Shown: in pieces, positions 18,601-26,247 of the stretch
Position numbering within the stretch: position 1 is the stretch's first letter
How the letters are laid out: each line of letters opens with the position of its first letter
Assembly: GCA_900547595.1 (NCBI GenBank)
Contig: URHE01000006.1
Span: 1 to 50,227, forward strand
Source of the DNA: an uncultured Desulfovibrio sp.
GTDB taxonomy: Bacteria > Desulfobacterota > Desulfovibrionia > Desulfovibrionales > Desulfovibrionaceae
Reading direction: 5' to 3'
DNA length: 50,227 nt
Program-made: the position numbers and the translations under genes
Notes under the pieces: model-generated
The model's database searches: none
Told to the model about the DNA's origin: nothing
What the model saw: only the letters and a program-made list of their open reading frames with translations

Positions 18601-19689
18601 CCGCTGACCGCCCTCGCGGACAGCCTGGACCGCGCGCCGGAGCGCGATGCGGATGCCGCGCCGGACTGGCTCGCCACCCTTGACGCCCTGCTTGCCGATG
18701 CGGAGACCGCCGCCCGGGCCGAAGCCGAACGCCGGCGCCTCGCGGGACTTCTCACGGAAGAGGAGGATGAACGCCGCGCGGAGACGGCGGCGCTCGATAT
18801 GGCGCGGGAGCGGGAGCGGAATCTCCTCGCCCGGGCGGGAGCGCGCGATGCGGAGGACTTTCTGCGCCTCGCGGCGCTTCTGGTGGAATACCGCGATCTT
18901 ACCCGCCGTCGCCAGGATCTGGAGGACGCCCTGAACCTTGCCGCCGATTCCCGCCCCCTGGAAGAATTCCTCGCCTCCTTCAGGGAAGGCGATCAGGAAG
19001 CCCAGGAACGGCGCCTGGCCGCCATCCAGGCGGAGCTGGCCGCCATGGGCGACGGCGAACAGGAGCTGGCCGCCCGCGTTGCGGAGCTGAACGCCCGCGT
19101 GGCCGCGCTCTCGCGCGACGAGGAACTGGCCCGCATGCGTCAGGAAGAGGCGAGCCTTGTGGAGCGCATGGAACGCATGGCCCTGTCCTGGAGCCGCCGG
19201 GCGCTTGCGGCGGCCCTACTCCGCCAGGCCAAGCTCAGTTTTGAGAAAGAGCGCCAGCCAGAGGTCATCCGCGAGGCGTCGGCCATCTTCTCCCGCATCA
19301 CCAATGGCCGCTGGCGCGGCATCAGCGCGTCGCTGGAGGACGCGAGCCTGCGCATCCTGCCCCCTTCCGGCGAGCCGGTGGGGCCGGAATACCTGAGCCG
19401 GGGCGCGCAGGAACAGGCATATCTCGCCCTGCGCCTTGCCTATATCAGGAGCCACGCGGCGCATGCCGCGCCGCTGCCGGTCATCATGGACGAAGTGCTC
19501 GTCAACTTCGACCCCGAACGCGCGGAGCGCACGGCCCGCGCCTTCGCGGACCTGGCCGCCGGCCATGACGGCCCGGGGCATCAGATACTCTACTTCACCT
19601 GCCAGCCGCACATGGTGGACATGCTTCGCGCGGCCGCGCCCGACGCGCCCCTCTTTCTGGTGGAAAACGGCGGCATCGCCGCCGCCTGA
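15691..19689 (+). CDS. YhaN-type SbcC/Rad50-like ATPase with central membrane segments
   Basis: The 1332-residue protein has Walker A GRNEAGKST (31-39), long Arg/Glu/Ala-rich coiled coils (about 180-600 and 690-1200), a signature-like YLSRGAQEQAYLALRLA and Walker B LPVIMDEVLVNFDP near the C-terminus. This is the ABC/SMC split-ATPase layout of SbcC/Rad50. Two hydrophobic helices (about 611-633 and 651-669) sit at the hinge where Rad50 has a zinc hook; no CxxC hook is evident. YhaN homologues share this inserted membrane hairpin. The start codon overlaps the nuclease stop, so translation is probably coupled. A terminator follows at once. Confidence 0.88.
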   Translation: MYIDSFHIDGFGVLSGVEVDALPPGLSIFLGRNEAGKSTCLEFLRTMLTGYPNPRAAEARRGFAPVSGGTAGGSLVLRYAASDGGEETLHLTRRPGPSGGTLTLNRPDGAPLSPDLLRQLLFGVSREVYRAVFGFSLGELETFESLDAEGVRNALYGASFGPGLRAPGEALKMLERQEEEIFKRGGSKPALNTALGQLEALRARIEDVSAECAGFDALAEEFSRKRTELSDLRRRKAELEDERRHLERRLGVWRQWDEWRMTGARLERLTPVREDFPEDGAARLARLQEAREACERQVAARDEKLARLRARQDAIAVESALLAVLPELRRLSERKSGYRQALGQIRGLEENCRRAESALAHGLTQLGPGWSCQRIRETDRSLFAREDLEKQAREMTAAVTAHQAAIDGLARANRDVEAAERAVGAARDALEVLPAPVAELPEEARDELRQTMARLEENRRLAPGRERALGQARTAFGRAVDQLRLNGTPATSGENLAHADACARLDALLARQEDALGVARTMQTRLQEATEMAQAVRQAEEQAEAVKKRMDTLREAQRNAGGPSREALDARAAALRALRALSTTTTTERERLQELDNRISSEQAPAPIMSVPLIVVGALLILGGGGILLAHWLLGITEYALTPELSLPVSLWSGYLVLASGVGFLAGGLPRSGPEARRFQREMAQLQSRRETCALHVAELGEQARQLCAAAGVESMDLVTLEATEMLLEREREQCFHEERSRRDMETLRREYAQARAQAAALESRAHEKEGEVQQTRRQWHGLMQSLHVASVPSPESASTFFARAESARLAFGAVAAAQADLDALLDDMRALEARAGGVSAVAERMARADLPLEEAVRQVMDACREADAAREQRIRAASALQNHESELERAQARQREASARLRADEERLETARAAWGTCLLGLGLEQNLDPETVREAIKCMEGCLAAEAQLERAQGELAQGRAELAALEEPLTALADSLDRAPERDADAAPDWLATLDALLADAETAARAEAERRRLAGLLTEEEDERRAETAALDMARERERNLLARAGARDAEDFLRLAALLVEYRDLTRRRQDLEDALNLAADSRPLEEFLASFREGDQEAQERRLAAIQAELAAMGDGEQELAARVAELNARVAALSRDEELARMRQEEASLVERMERMALSWSRRALAAALLRQAKLSFEKERQPEVIREASAIFSRITNGRWRGISASLEDASLRILPPSGEPVGPEYLSRGAQEQAYLALRLAYIRSHAAHAAPLPVIMDEVLVNFDPERAERTARAFADLAAGHDGPGHQILYFTCQPHMVDMLRAAAPDAPLFLVENGGIAAA

Positions 19690-19698
19690 AACAGCGCG

Positions 19699-19730
19699 AG
19701 CGCCCCGTGCCGTCACGGGGCGCTTTTTTT
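19699..19730 (+). terminator. Rho-independent terminator of the yhaO-yhaN operon
   Basis: AGCGCCCCGTG pairs perfectly with CACGGGGCGCT around a CCGT loop, followed by seven T. It lies ten bases after the yhaN stop. Confidence 0.92.
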
Positions 19731-19754
19731 GGAACGCCGCGCGCGGCGCGGCAT

Positions 19755-22457
19755 TCAGAACTGATAGCTGAAGCTCGCCGTCACCCCATGGGCCGTGGTC
19801 TTCATGCCGCCCTGAAAGCTGTAGGCAAGGCCAAGGGCGAGATCGCCGCCGGTAAACTCCATGCCGAACGCGCCGCGCCAGGTGACATGATCCATGATCT
19901 GCGTCTCCAGGTCAGAATCAATGCCCGTGCCGGTAAAGCGCACATCGCCCTTGGCATCCATGTCGCCCGCGGCGGGAATGACGGCAAAATCCAGCACGGG
20001 GCGGCAGCGCCAGCCGTGGGGCAGCCCGAACTCGCGCGAGAGGGAAACGCCCACCGGGAATGTCCAGATATTCTGGCGCATGGGGTCGCCCTCCAGCACC
20101 GTGCCATTGCTCTTCACATCGTAGCCGTTGGTTTGCAGATAGAGGTAGCGCACGCCCGCATGCGGCGTCACGTCCAGCCAGGGCGTGGGGATGCGGTAGT
20201 CGGCGCGCAAGCCGGAGCTCAGCGCCCAGGAGGTCACGTCGCTCTTGAGTGGCCGCATTTCCATCCCCTCGGGCAGGCCCTGCTTGAGGCTGTTGTATGC
20301 CGAAGTGTAGGCCACGTCCGCCGAAAGCCCCAGATTGCCCGTCCGCCAGCCGGCATACGCGCCGAGGCCCCAGAAGCCCATGCTGTTGGTGGTGCCCGCC
20401 AGCTCGCCGGAGCCGCGCGCATAGCCGCCGCCCAGATTGAGGCTCACGCCCAGACGCAGCGCGCTTGCAAAGGTATAATCGCAGCCCAGGGCAATGCCGC
20501 CCAGGTTGCCGCTGAAATCCATGTCCCAGTTGCCTGCGGTCATGCCGAAGCCGTTGGTGCTCTGAAAGATGGGCATGATCCACAGCGCCCAGCCGTGGCG
20601 GTTGAGCGCCTCTTCCACGGGCGCGCCGTCCTCGCCCACGGCCCGGATGCCGCCCTCCGGCTCCGCGCCGGTGCGCCCGCCCATGGCGTTGCTCCCGGCC
20701 TGATTGGCGGCCATGGTCATCTGCGGCACGGCGCCAAGCGCCGCCATGCGCGCGGCGCTCTCAATGGTGGCGGCCGCGAGCCTGCCGTCATTGGCGATAT
20801 ATTCGCGGCTGATGGCCCGCGAGAGGAAACGGATGCCGGGGATGTCGGAATTCCGCTGGGAATAGCCGATGAGGCCCTCGGCATAGGCTTTATCCAGCAT
20901 GTCCACCAGATACGGATGCAGCCTGGTAAAAGCCTTGGCGGCCGAAACGGCATGCGCGTAGAACCAGCCCTGCTCACTCCCGGGCCTGCGCTCCAGCGCG
21001 AGCAGGGGCGTTCCGGCGAGCAGATTGTCGCCTGTCCAGGCATCGGCGCCATAGGTGATGTCGTTTGCACTGTCACTGACGCCGAGGACATGGTAACGAC
21101 CGCCATCCACGGCATCGGGGATATAGAGCTTGGCGCCGGAATCCACAGTGAATGTGCCGCCGCGCAGCGCGCCGGCGCCGCCCTGATCCGCGGCCGCGGC
21201 GCTCACCACCAGCAGGGAGTCGGCGGCGAACCGGGCAGTTCCGGCTGATGGGGCGGGCGCGGCGGTGGTGGCGTTGCCGTCCACCAAAATGCCGACCCCG
21301 GAAATGTCCCGGGATTGGGCAACGGCAAGGGCGGCCGTGACCGGCGCGAGCGAACTGCCGTCCGCCGTGGAAAACTGGCGCTCGATCCAGTCCACGTCCG
21401 CCGTGCCCAGACCGACAGCGGCATTAGCGCCGACAACGATGTTCCCGGTTCCATTAAGGTTGTTCACGGCGACCCGGCTGTTGACGGCCAGCAGCGTCTC
21501 GGTCAGTTCAAGGGTTTCCATGCCCGCCCGCGCGCCGCCGCTGAACGTCGCCCCATGCTTCAAGACCACGTCCTGGCCGCTGAAACTGCCGCCGGAAATC
21601 GTTGCCGTGCCCTCGACCGTCAGCCCGTTGACCTCGGCGCGCGCGTTGGCGAGATTCAGGGCTGTGCGGACCGTATTACTGCCTTTTGCTGCGGGGAGGA
21701 CAAGGCTGCCTTGCCCCCGCGTAATGTCCACCGTGCCCACATCGAACTCTTCCCTGACCGTCACGTTGATGCCATGCAGGCTTTGCGCTTCCAGCGTGGT
21801 CGCTATCAGGGAATTGGAGGTGACATCACCGTTGGGAGCCTGCACATGCAGCCTGGCATCCCCGAGGGCTTCGAGAATATTCCCGAAAATACTCCCGGTA
21901 TCGGCAATGACCCGGCTTTCTCCCTGCAGGACGCGCAGGCCGCCATACAGCATGACCTCTCCGTGCGCCTGAATCGTGCTTTCATTGTGGATATGAAAGC
22001 CGCTGTAGCCTTCACCGAGAGAAATGTCTCCGCCTGTGGAGAGGATCGTGCTGTTCTCCAGAAAGAGCTGCCGCGGGGCCGTGACCGTGCCGGAAATGCG
22101 TCCTTTCGCCTCAAGCCATGAGTTGTTCAGTTCCATGTGCTTGACGGTCACACGATCCTGGCTGATGAGCGTGGAGCCATCCATATCCAGATTCAGACCG
22201 GAGGCATCGACCATCCCGGCGTTCAATATGGCAGAATTGAGAATGAGTGTGCCCCTTCCGGTGACGGTGCCCACTGTCTTGTCACTATCCAGTGTCAGAG
22301 TGCCGGAAACATCAATATCTTCAGCGATCGCAACATCGGAAAGAAAAAGGCAGACGACGAAGAGAACCAGAAGGCCCACCGTCAGACATCTTGCTTTCAG
22401 AGGCATACAGGGGAAAAGTACGCGATGGTTTCGGGAAAACCGCGCCATGTGTGGCAT
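19755..22457 (-). CDS. Type V secretion autotransporter
   Basis: The 900-residue protein starts with a long signal sequence (cleavage probably after AIA at 45; the basic N-region is extended, as in many autotransporters). The passenger (about 46-600) is rich in Gly, Thr, Val and Asn repeats such as GTLTLDSDKTVGTVTGRGTL, typical of a beta-helix. The translocator barrel (about 625-900) begins near GWALWIMPIFQ and ends in alternating strands closing with FSYQF, a C-terminal Phe recognised by the BAM machinery. The ATG at 22457 is preceded by AAGGAG at 6 bases. No protease triad or lipase motif was recognised; the passenger's ligand is unknown. Confidence 0.88.
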   Translation of the reverse strand: MPHMARFSRNHRVLFPCMPLKARCLTVGLLVLFVVCLFLSDVAIAEDIDVSGTLTLDSDKTVGTVTGRGTLILNSAILNAGMVDASGLNLDMDGSTLISQDRVTVKHMELNNSWLEAKGRISGTVTAPRQLFLENSTILSTGGDISLGEGYSGFHIHNESTIQAHGEVMLYGGLRVLQGESRVIADTGSIFGNILEALGDARLHVQAPNGDVTSNSLIATTLEAQSLHGINVTVREEFDVGTVDITRGQGSLVLPAAKGSNTVRTALNLANARAEVNGLTVEGTATISGGSFSGQDVVLKHGATFSGGARAGMETLELTETLLAVNSRVAVNNLNGTGNIVVGANAAVGLGTADVDWIERQFSTADGSSLAPVTAALAVAQSRDISGVGILVDGNATTAAPAPSAGTARFAADSLLVVSAAAADQGGAGALRGGTFTVDSGAKLYIPDAVDGGRYHVLGVSDSANDITYGADAWTGDNLLAGTPLLALERRPGSEQGWFYAHAVSAAKAFTRLHPYLVDMLDKAYAEGLIGYSQRNSDIPGIRFLSRAISREYIANDGRLAAATIESAARMAALGAVPQMTMAANQAGSNAMGGRTGAEPEGGIRAVGEDGAPVEEALNRHGWALWIMPIFQSTNGFGMTAGNWDMDFSGNLGGIALGCDYTFASALRLGVSLNLGGGYARGSGELAGTTNSMGFWGLGAYAGWRTGNLGLSADVAYTSAYNSLKQGLPEGMEMRPLKSDVTSWALSSGLRADYRIPTPWLDVTPHAGVRYLYLQTNGYDVKSNGTVLEGDPMRQNIWTFPVGVSLSREFGLPHGWRCRPVLDFAVIPAAGDMDAKGDVRFTGTGIDSDLETQIMDHVTWRGAFGMEFTGGDLALGLAYSFQGGMKTTAHGVTASFSYQF

Positions 22458-22505
22458 GGGCCGCTCCTTCGCATGGCTGTGCCTCCCTCGTCACCATGCG
22501 CCCTT

Positions 22506-22535
22506 ACCATAGCGTTGCCGTCGGACGGTCGTCAA
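22506..22535 (-). promoter_or_regulatory. Probable sigma-70 promoter of the autotransporter
   Basis: On the minus strand TTGACG (-35, 22535-22530) and TATGGT (-10, 22511-22506) are separated by 18 bases, leaving a leader of about 40 bases before the ATG. Confidence 0.55.
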
Positions 22536-22550
22536 TGACAGCGGAGACGC

Positions 22551-22587
22551 AAAACGCCCCGGCCCCGCGCATGGCGGAACCGGGGCG
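22551..22587 (-). terminator. Rho-independent terminator of the ettA-DUF4139 operon
   Basis: On the minus strand CGCCCCGG pairs with CCGGGGCG and is followed by TTTT. It lies 28 bases after the DUF4139 stop and upstream of the autotransporter promoter. Confidence 0.65.
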
Positions 22588-22614
22588 CGCCGCGCCGGTT
22601 CGTTCCGGAAGCGG

Positions 22615-24279
22615 CTACGGCACGTCGGGGAAGAGCGGCAGCTTCTCCGGCGAGGAGATGGTGACGCTGTGCTTCACGCTGGCCTTGCCGTTGCCGGGCA
22701 CCTCCACGTTCCAGAAAAGCATGTGCTCCTGCTCGTTCTTCTGCGCGGGCGGCTCATCCTTGTAGGTCACGGTGACGCCCTCGTCCACGATGACGGGCGC
22801 CGGACGCTCCAGCCTGACGGTGACGGGCCGGGCGTGCCCGTTGCTCACCGTGTAGGTCCAGGCCCAGGTCCAGGTCTTGCTGGTCTTGATGATGCCGCTT
22901 TCGCCCTTCTTGCGCGCATCGTCGAACGTGCGGACGCTGACGCGCGGGTCCGCCCCGAAATAGAGGGTGGCCTCGCCGCCGCGCGGGCGGAACACGCCGC
23001 TGCCCACGCTCTGGCCGTCCACGCTGTATTCGGCGGCGCCTTCGGGCCATGCCGAGGTGCCGGGCAGCGTGTATTTGGCAAGCAGCCAGACGCGGCTGTC
23101 GCCCCGGCTGGGCCGCGCCAGCCATTGCAGCGGGGCCTTCCAGGCATCCGCCGCGATCTGGAGGCGCGAACGGCCTTCGGGCAGGCCCGCCTCGGCCAGG
23201 GTCCAGCTGGCATAGACGGACGCGGTGTCCGCCGTGACGCCCGCGGCGGCGGGAACGGCATCCGCCGCGCCCTCGGCGGACAGCTTGGCGCCGCGCGCAT
23301 TGAGCATCATGGGCACGGCACGCGGCTGCGGCCTGGGCTGCGAATCCACCACCCATTCCGGAAGCGGCGCGGGCTCGCGCGGGCCGCCGCCGCGCGTGGC
23401 GAGCGTGACCCTGGTGCCGCGCCAGTCGATGCCGGAATACTGCCAGACATCGGCCATCAGCCGCACATCGATACTGCCGCCGCTGCCTTCCTCTGGCCGG
23501 GCGTTGAAATCATAGACGGCCTCCCAGCCGCAGAGGGGCCAGGTGTACGAATACCGCACGGCCACCTTTTCCCCGCCGGGCACGGGCTTTTGCAGGGTGA
23601 CGCTCACGAGCTGCCCCAGCTCCACGCCCGCGGGCAGGCGCTCGATACGCTGCTGGAGGAGATTGATGCGCTTCTCCAGCGCTTCCTGCCGGAGCACCAG
23701 ATCGGGCATGGCCTCTTCAAGCAGTTTTGTCCGCTGGACCATATCCTGGGGCCCCGCATTTTCCGGCTGGGCCTGCCAGAGGGCGATGGCCGTCTTGACG
23801 GTCACAAGACGCGCGGCAAGCTGGCCGCGCTCGGCGAGAAGCGCCTCCCGCGCACGGGCCAGGGCGCCGGACTCCGCAAGGGCCACGGGCGAGGAGCTCC
23901 AGCGCACCACGGTCTGTCCGGGCACGCTCAGTTGCAGATTGGCGGCATCCGCCGGGATGGCGAAGCGCAGTGTCCGCCCGGCATCCGGGCCGGCCGCCAC
24001 GGGGGCGAGGCGCTCCTCCACCTCCAGCCGTCCGCCCGACGGCGAAAGCAGGGCCGTTGCCGGGCTGGCCAGCGCGGCCTTCACGTCCGCGCCGCGTCCA
24101 GGCGCGGCGCCCGCATCGGCGGCCAGGGCCTGCCCCGCCTGGGAGAGGCAGAGCAACTGTCCGAGCAGGGCAAGACCAAGCCAGCGCAGGCGTCCGCGCC
24201 GGAAAGGCCGGGGCCGCGCCGGGCCCGGATCGCCGGTATCCATTGTCGCGGTTCCGACCGCGTTACGGGTCTGTTCCAT
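22615..24279 (-). CDS. DUF4140/DUF4139 (MuiA-like) exported protein
   Basis: The 554-residue protein has an Arg-rich N-region and a hydrophobic signal helix ending QALA. An N-terminal DUF4140-like beta domain (about 80-130) is followed by a coiled-coil stretch (about 135-220) and a large C-terminal DUF4139 domain (VRYSYTWPLCGWEAVYDF, RLMADVWQYSGIDWRGTRVTLAT, and a final WNVEVPGNGKASVKHSVTI). Proteins of this family are secreted or periplasmic and largely uncharacterised ('mucoidy inhibitor A' is the nearest name). The start is taken at 24279 because GGAGG lies five bases before it; the ATG at 24291 overlaps that ribosome-binding site. It follows ettA and is probably co-transcribed. Confidence 0.82.
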   Translation of the reverse strand: MEQTRNAVGTATMDTGDPGPARPRPFRRGRLRWLGLALLGQLLCLSQAGQALAADAGAAPGRGADVKAALASPATALLSPSGGRLEVEERLAPVAAGPDAGRTLRFAIPADAANLQLSVPGQTVVRWSSSPVALAESGALARAREALLAERGQLAARLVTVKTAIALWQAQPENAGPQDMVQRTKLLEEAMPDLVLRQEALEKRINLLQQRIERLPAGVELGQLVSVTLQKPVPGGEKVAVRYSYTWPLCGWEAVYDFNARPEEGSGGSIDVRLMADVWQYSGIDWRGTRVTLATRGGGPREPAPLPEWVVDSQPRPQPRAVPMMLNARGAKLSAEGAADAVPAAAGVTADTASVYASWTLAEAGLPEGRSRLQIAADAWKAPLQWLARPSRGDSRVWLLAKYTLPGTSAWPEGAAEYSVDGQSVGSGVFRPRGGEATLYFGADPRVSVRTFDDARKKGESGIIKTSKTWTWAWTYTVSNGHARPVTVRLERPAPVIVDEGVTVTYKDEPPAQKNEQEHMLFWNVEVPGNGKASVKHSVTISSPEKLPLFPDVP

Positions 24280-24317
24280 AACAACCTCCATCGGCGGCCG
24301 CGCGCGGCGGCCCCGGT

Positions 24318-26000
24318 TCAGCGGGTGAGTTTGCGGAATTTGAGGCGGTGCGGCGTCTCGGCCTCCTTGCCGAGGCGCTTTTTGCGGTCTTCCTCATACT
24401 CCCGGAAATTGCCCTCGAAGAAGGCCACATGGGCATCGTCCTCAAAGGCCATGATGTGCGTGGCCACGCGGTCAAGAAACCAGCGGTCGTGGCTGATGAC
24501 GAGCACGCAGCCCGCGAAGTTGTCCAGCGCGTCCTCCAGGGCGCGCATGGTATTGACGTCGATGTCGTTGGTGGGTTCGTCCAGCAGGAGTACATTGGCG
24601 CCGGACTTGAGCATCCGCGCGAGGTGCAGGCGGTTGCGCTCGCCGCCGGAAAGCACGCCCGCCTTTTTCTGCTGGTCCGCCCCGTGGAAGTTGAAGCGCG
24701 TGCAGTAGGCGCGGGCATTGACCTCGCGCGCGCCGAGGCGGATGGTCTCGTGCCCGTCGCTCACGAGCTCGTAGACGGTCTTGTCCGGGTCCAGCGATTC
24801 GCGCCCCTGGTCCACATGGGCGAAAACCACCGTCTCGCCCACGGCGAGGCGGCCGCTGTCCGGCTTCTCCTGGCCGGTGAGCATTTTGAAGAGCGTGGTC
24901 TTGCCCGCGCCGTTGGGCCCGATGATGCCCACAATGGCCCCCGGCGGGATGATGGCCGACACGTCCTCCATGAGCAGGCGGTCGCCCATGGCCTTGCTCA
25001 CCCCGTCGAGCTCGATGACGCTCTTGCCGAGGCGCGGCCCCGGCGGGATGTAGATTTCAAGGTCCGGAGCGCGCTTTTCGCTCTCGTGCGAGAGCATGGC
25101 CTCGTAGGCGTTGAGCCTGGCCTTGCCCTTGGCGTGCCGCCCCTTGGGTGACATGTGGATCCATTCCAGTTCCCGCGCGAGGGTCTTGCGGCGCTCGGCC
25201 TCGGCCTTTTCCTCCCCGGCGAGACGCTTCTGCTTCTGCTCCAGCCAGGAGGAATAGTTGCCCTTCCAGGGGATGCCCCGGCCCCGGTCGAGCTCAAGGA
25301 TCCAGCCCGCCACGTTGTCGAGGAAATAGCGGTCATGGGTGACGGCGATGACCGTGCCGGGGAAGGTGGAAAGATAGCGTTCGAGCCACGCCACGGATTC
25401 CGCGTCGAGATGGTTGGTGGGCTCGTCAAGAAGCAGGATGTCCGGATTCTGGAGCAGCAGGCGGCAGAGGGCCACACGGCGACGCTCGCCGCCGGAGACC
25501 CTGTTCACCGGCATGTCGCCGGGCGGGCAGCGCAGGGCATCCATGGCCATTTCCAGGCGGGACTCCAGGTCCCAGACGCCGTTGGCGTCCATGCGTTCCT
25601 GCACCTCGGCCTGCCGGGCCAGCAGGGCATCCATTTCGTCCGGCTCCATGGGTTCGGCGAATCTGGCATTGATCTCCTCAAATTCGCGGGCGATGGCGGC
25701 AAGTTCCGCCACGCCTTCCTCCACCACTTCGCGCACGGTGCGCGTCTCTCCGGCAAGGGGCTCCTGTTCCAGATAGCCGATGGTCAGCCCCGGCGCGAGC
25801 ACGGTCTTGCCCTCAAACGCCTCGTCCACGCCGGCAAGGATTTTGAGCAGGCTCGACTTGCCCGCGCCGTTGAGGCCGAGGACGCCGATCTTGGCGCCAT
25901 AAAAATAGGAAAGGGAAATGTCCTTGAGCACTTCCTTCTGGCCGTGCCGTTTGGACACGCGGATCATGGAATAGATGATCTTGTCAGGTTCGTTGCTCAT
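24318..26000 (-). CDS. ettA: Energy-dependent translational throttle protein EttA (ABC-F)
   Basis: A 560-residue ABC-F protein with no membrane domain. NBD1 has GLNGAGKSS, signature VSGGERRRVAL and Walker B LLLDEPTNHLD. NBD2 has GPNGAGKTT, LSGGERNRLHLARML and LLLDEPTNDID. The opening IIYSMIRVSKRHGQKEVLKDISLSYFYGAKIGVLG is typical of EttA, as are the arm insertion in NBD1 and the linker with KGRHAKGKARLNAYEAML. EttA binds the ribosomal E site and gates elongation by ADP/ATP ratio. The ATG at 26000 is preceded by GAGGAG. The DUF4139 gene lies downstream. Confidence 0.95.
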   Translation of the reverse strand: MSNEPDKIIYSMIRVSKRHGQKEVLKDISLSYFYGAKIGVLGLNGAGKSSLLKILAGVDEAFEGKTVLAPGLTIGYLEQEPLAGETRTVREVVEEGVAELAAIAREFEEINARFAEPMEPDEMDALLARQAEVQERMDANGVWDLESRLEMAMDALRCPPGDMPVNRVSGGERRRVALCRLLLQNPDILLLDEPTNHLDAESVAWLERYLSTFPGTVIAVTHDRYFLDNVAGWILELDRGRGIPWKGNYSSWLEQKQKRLAGEEKAEAERRKTLARELEWIHMSPKGRHAKGKARLNAYEAMLSHESEKRAPDLEIYIPPGPRLGKSVIELDGVSKAMGDRLLMEDVSAIIPPGAIVGIIGPNGAGKTTLFKMLTGQEKPDSGRLAVGETVVFAHVDQGRESLDPDKTVYELVSDGHETIRLGAREVNARAYCTRFNFHGADQQKKAGVLSGGERNRLHLARMLKSGANVLLLDEPTNDIDVNTMRALEDALDNFAGCVLVISHDRWFLDRVATHIMAFEDDAHVAFFEGNFREYEEDRKKRLGKEAETPHRLKFRKLTR

Positions 26001-26247
26001 AAGCTCCTCAGGGTTTGCCGCCGCGCGGGGCGCGCGACCGCGGAAGCGCGCCCGGAAGGGCGCGCCCCGTCTGCACGCTACACGGAAAGCCCCCGGTTTT
26101 CAAGGCGCGGCTGCCTCCGTCCGGAACGGGCGCCCCGCCCGCGCCGGGATTTCCGCTCGACCTTTCGCCCCGCCTTTGGCACACTGGGGCCACACCCCAA
26201 CCCGGCGCGCCGCAGGACGACCCGGCGCCGCAGAACCACGCCCGCGC

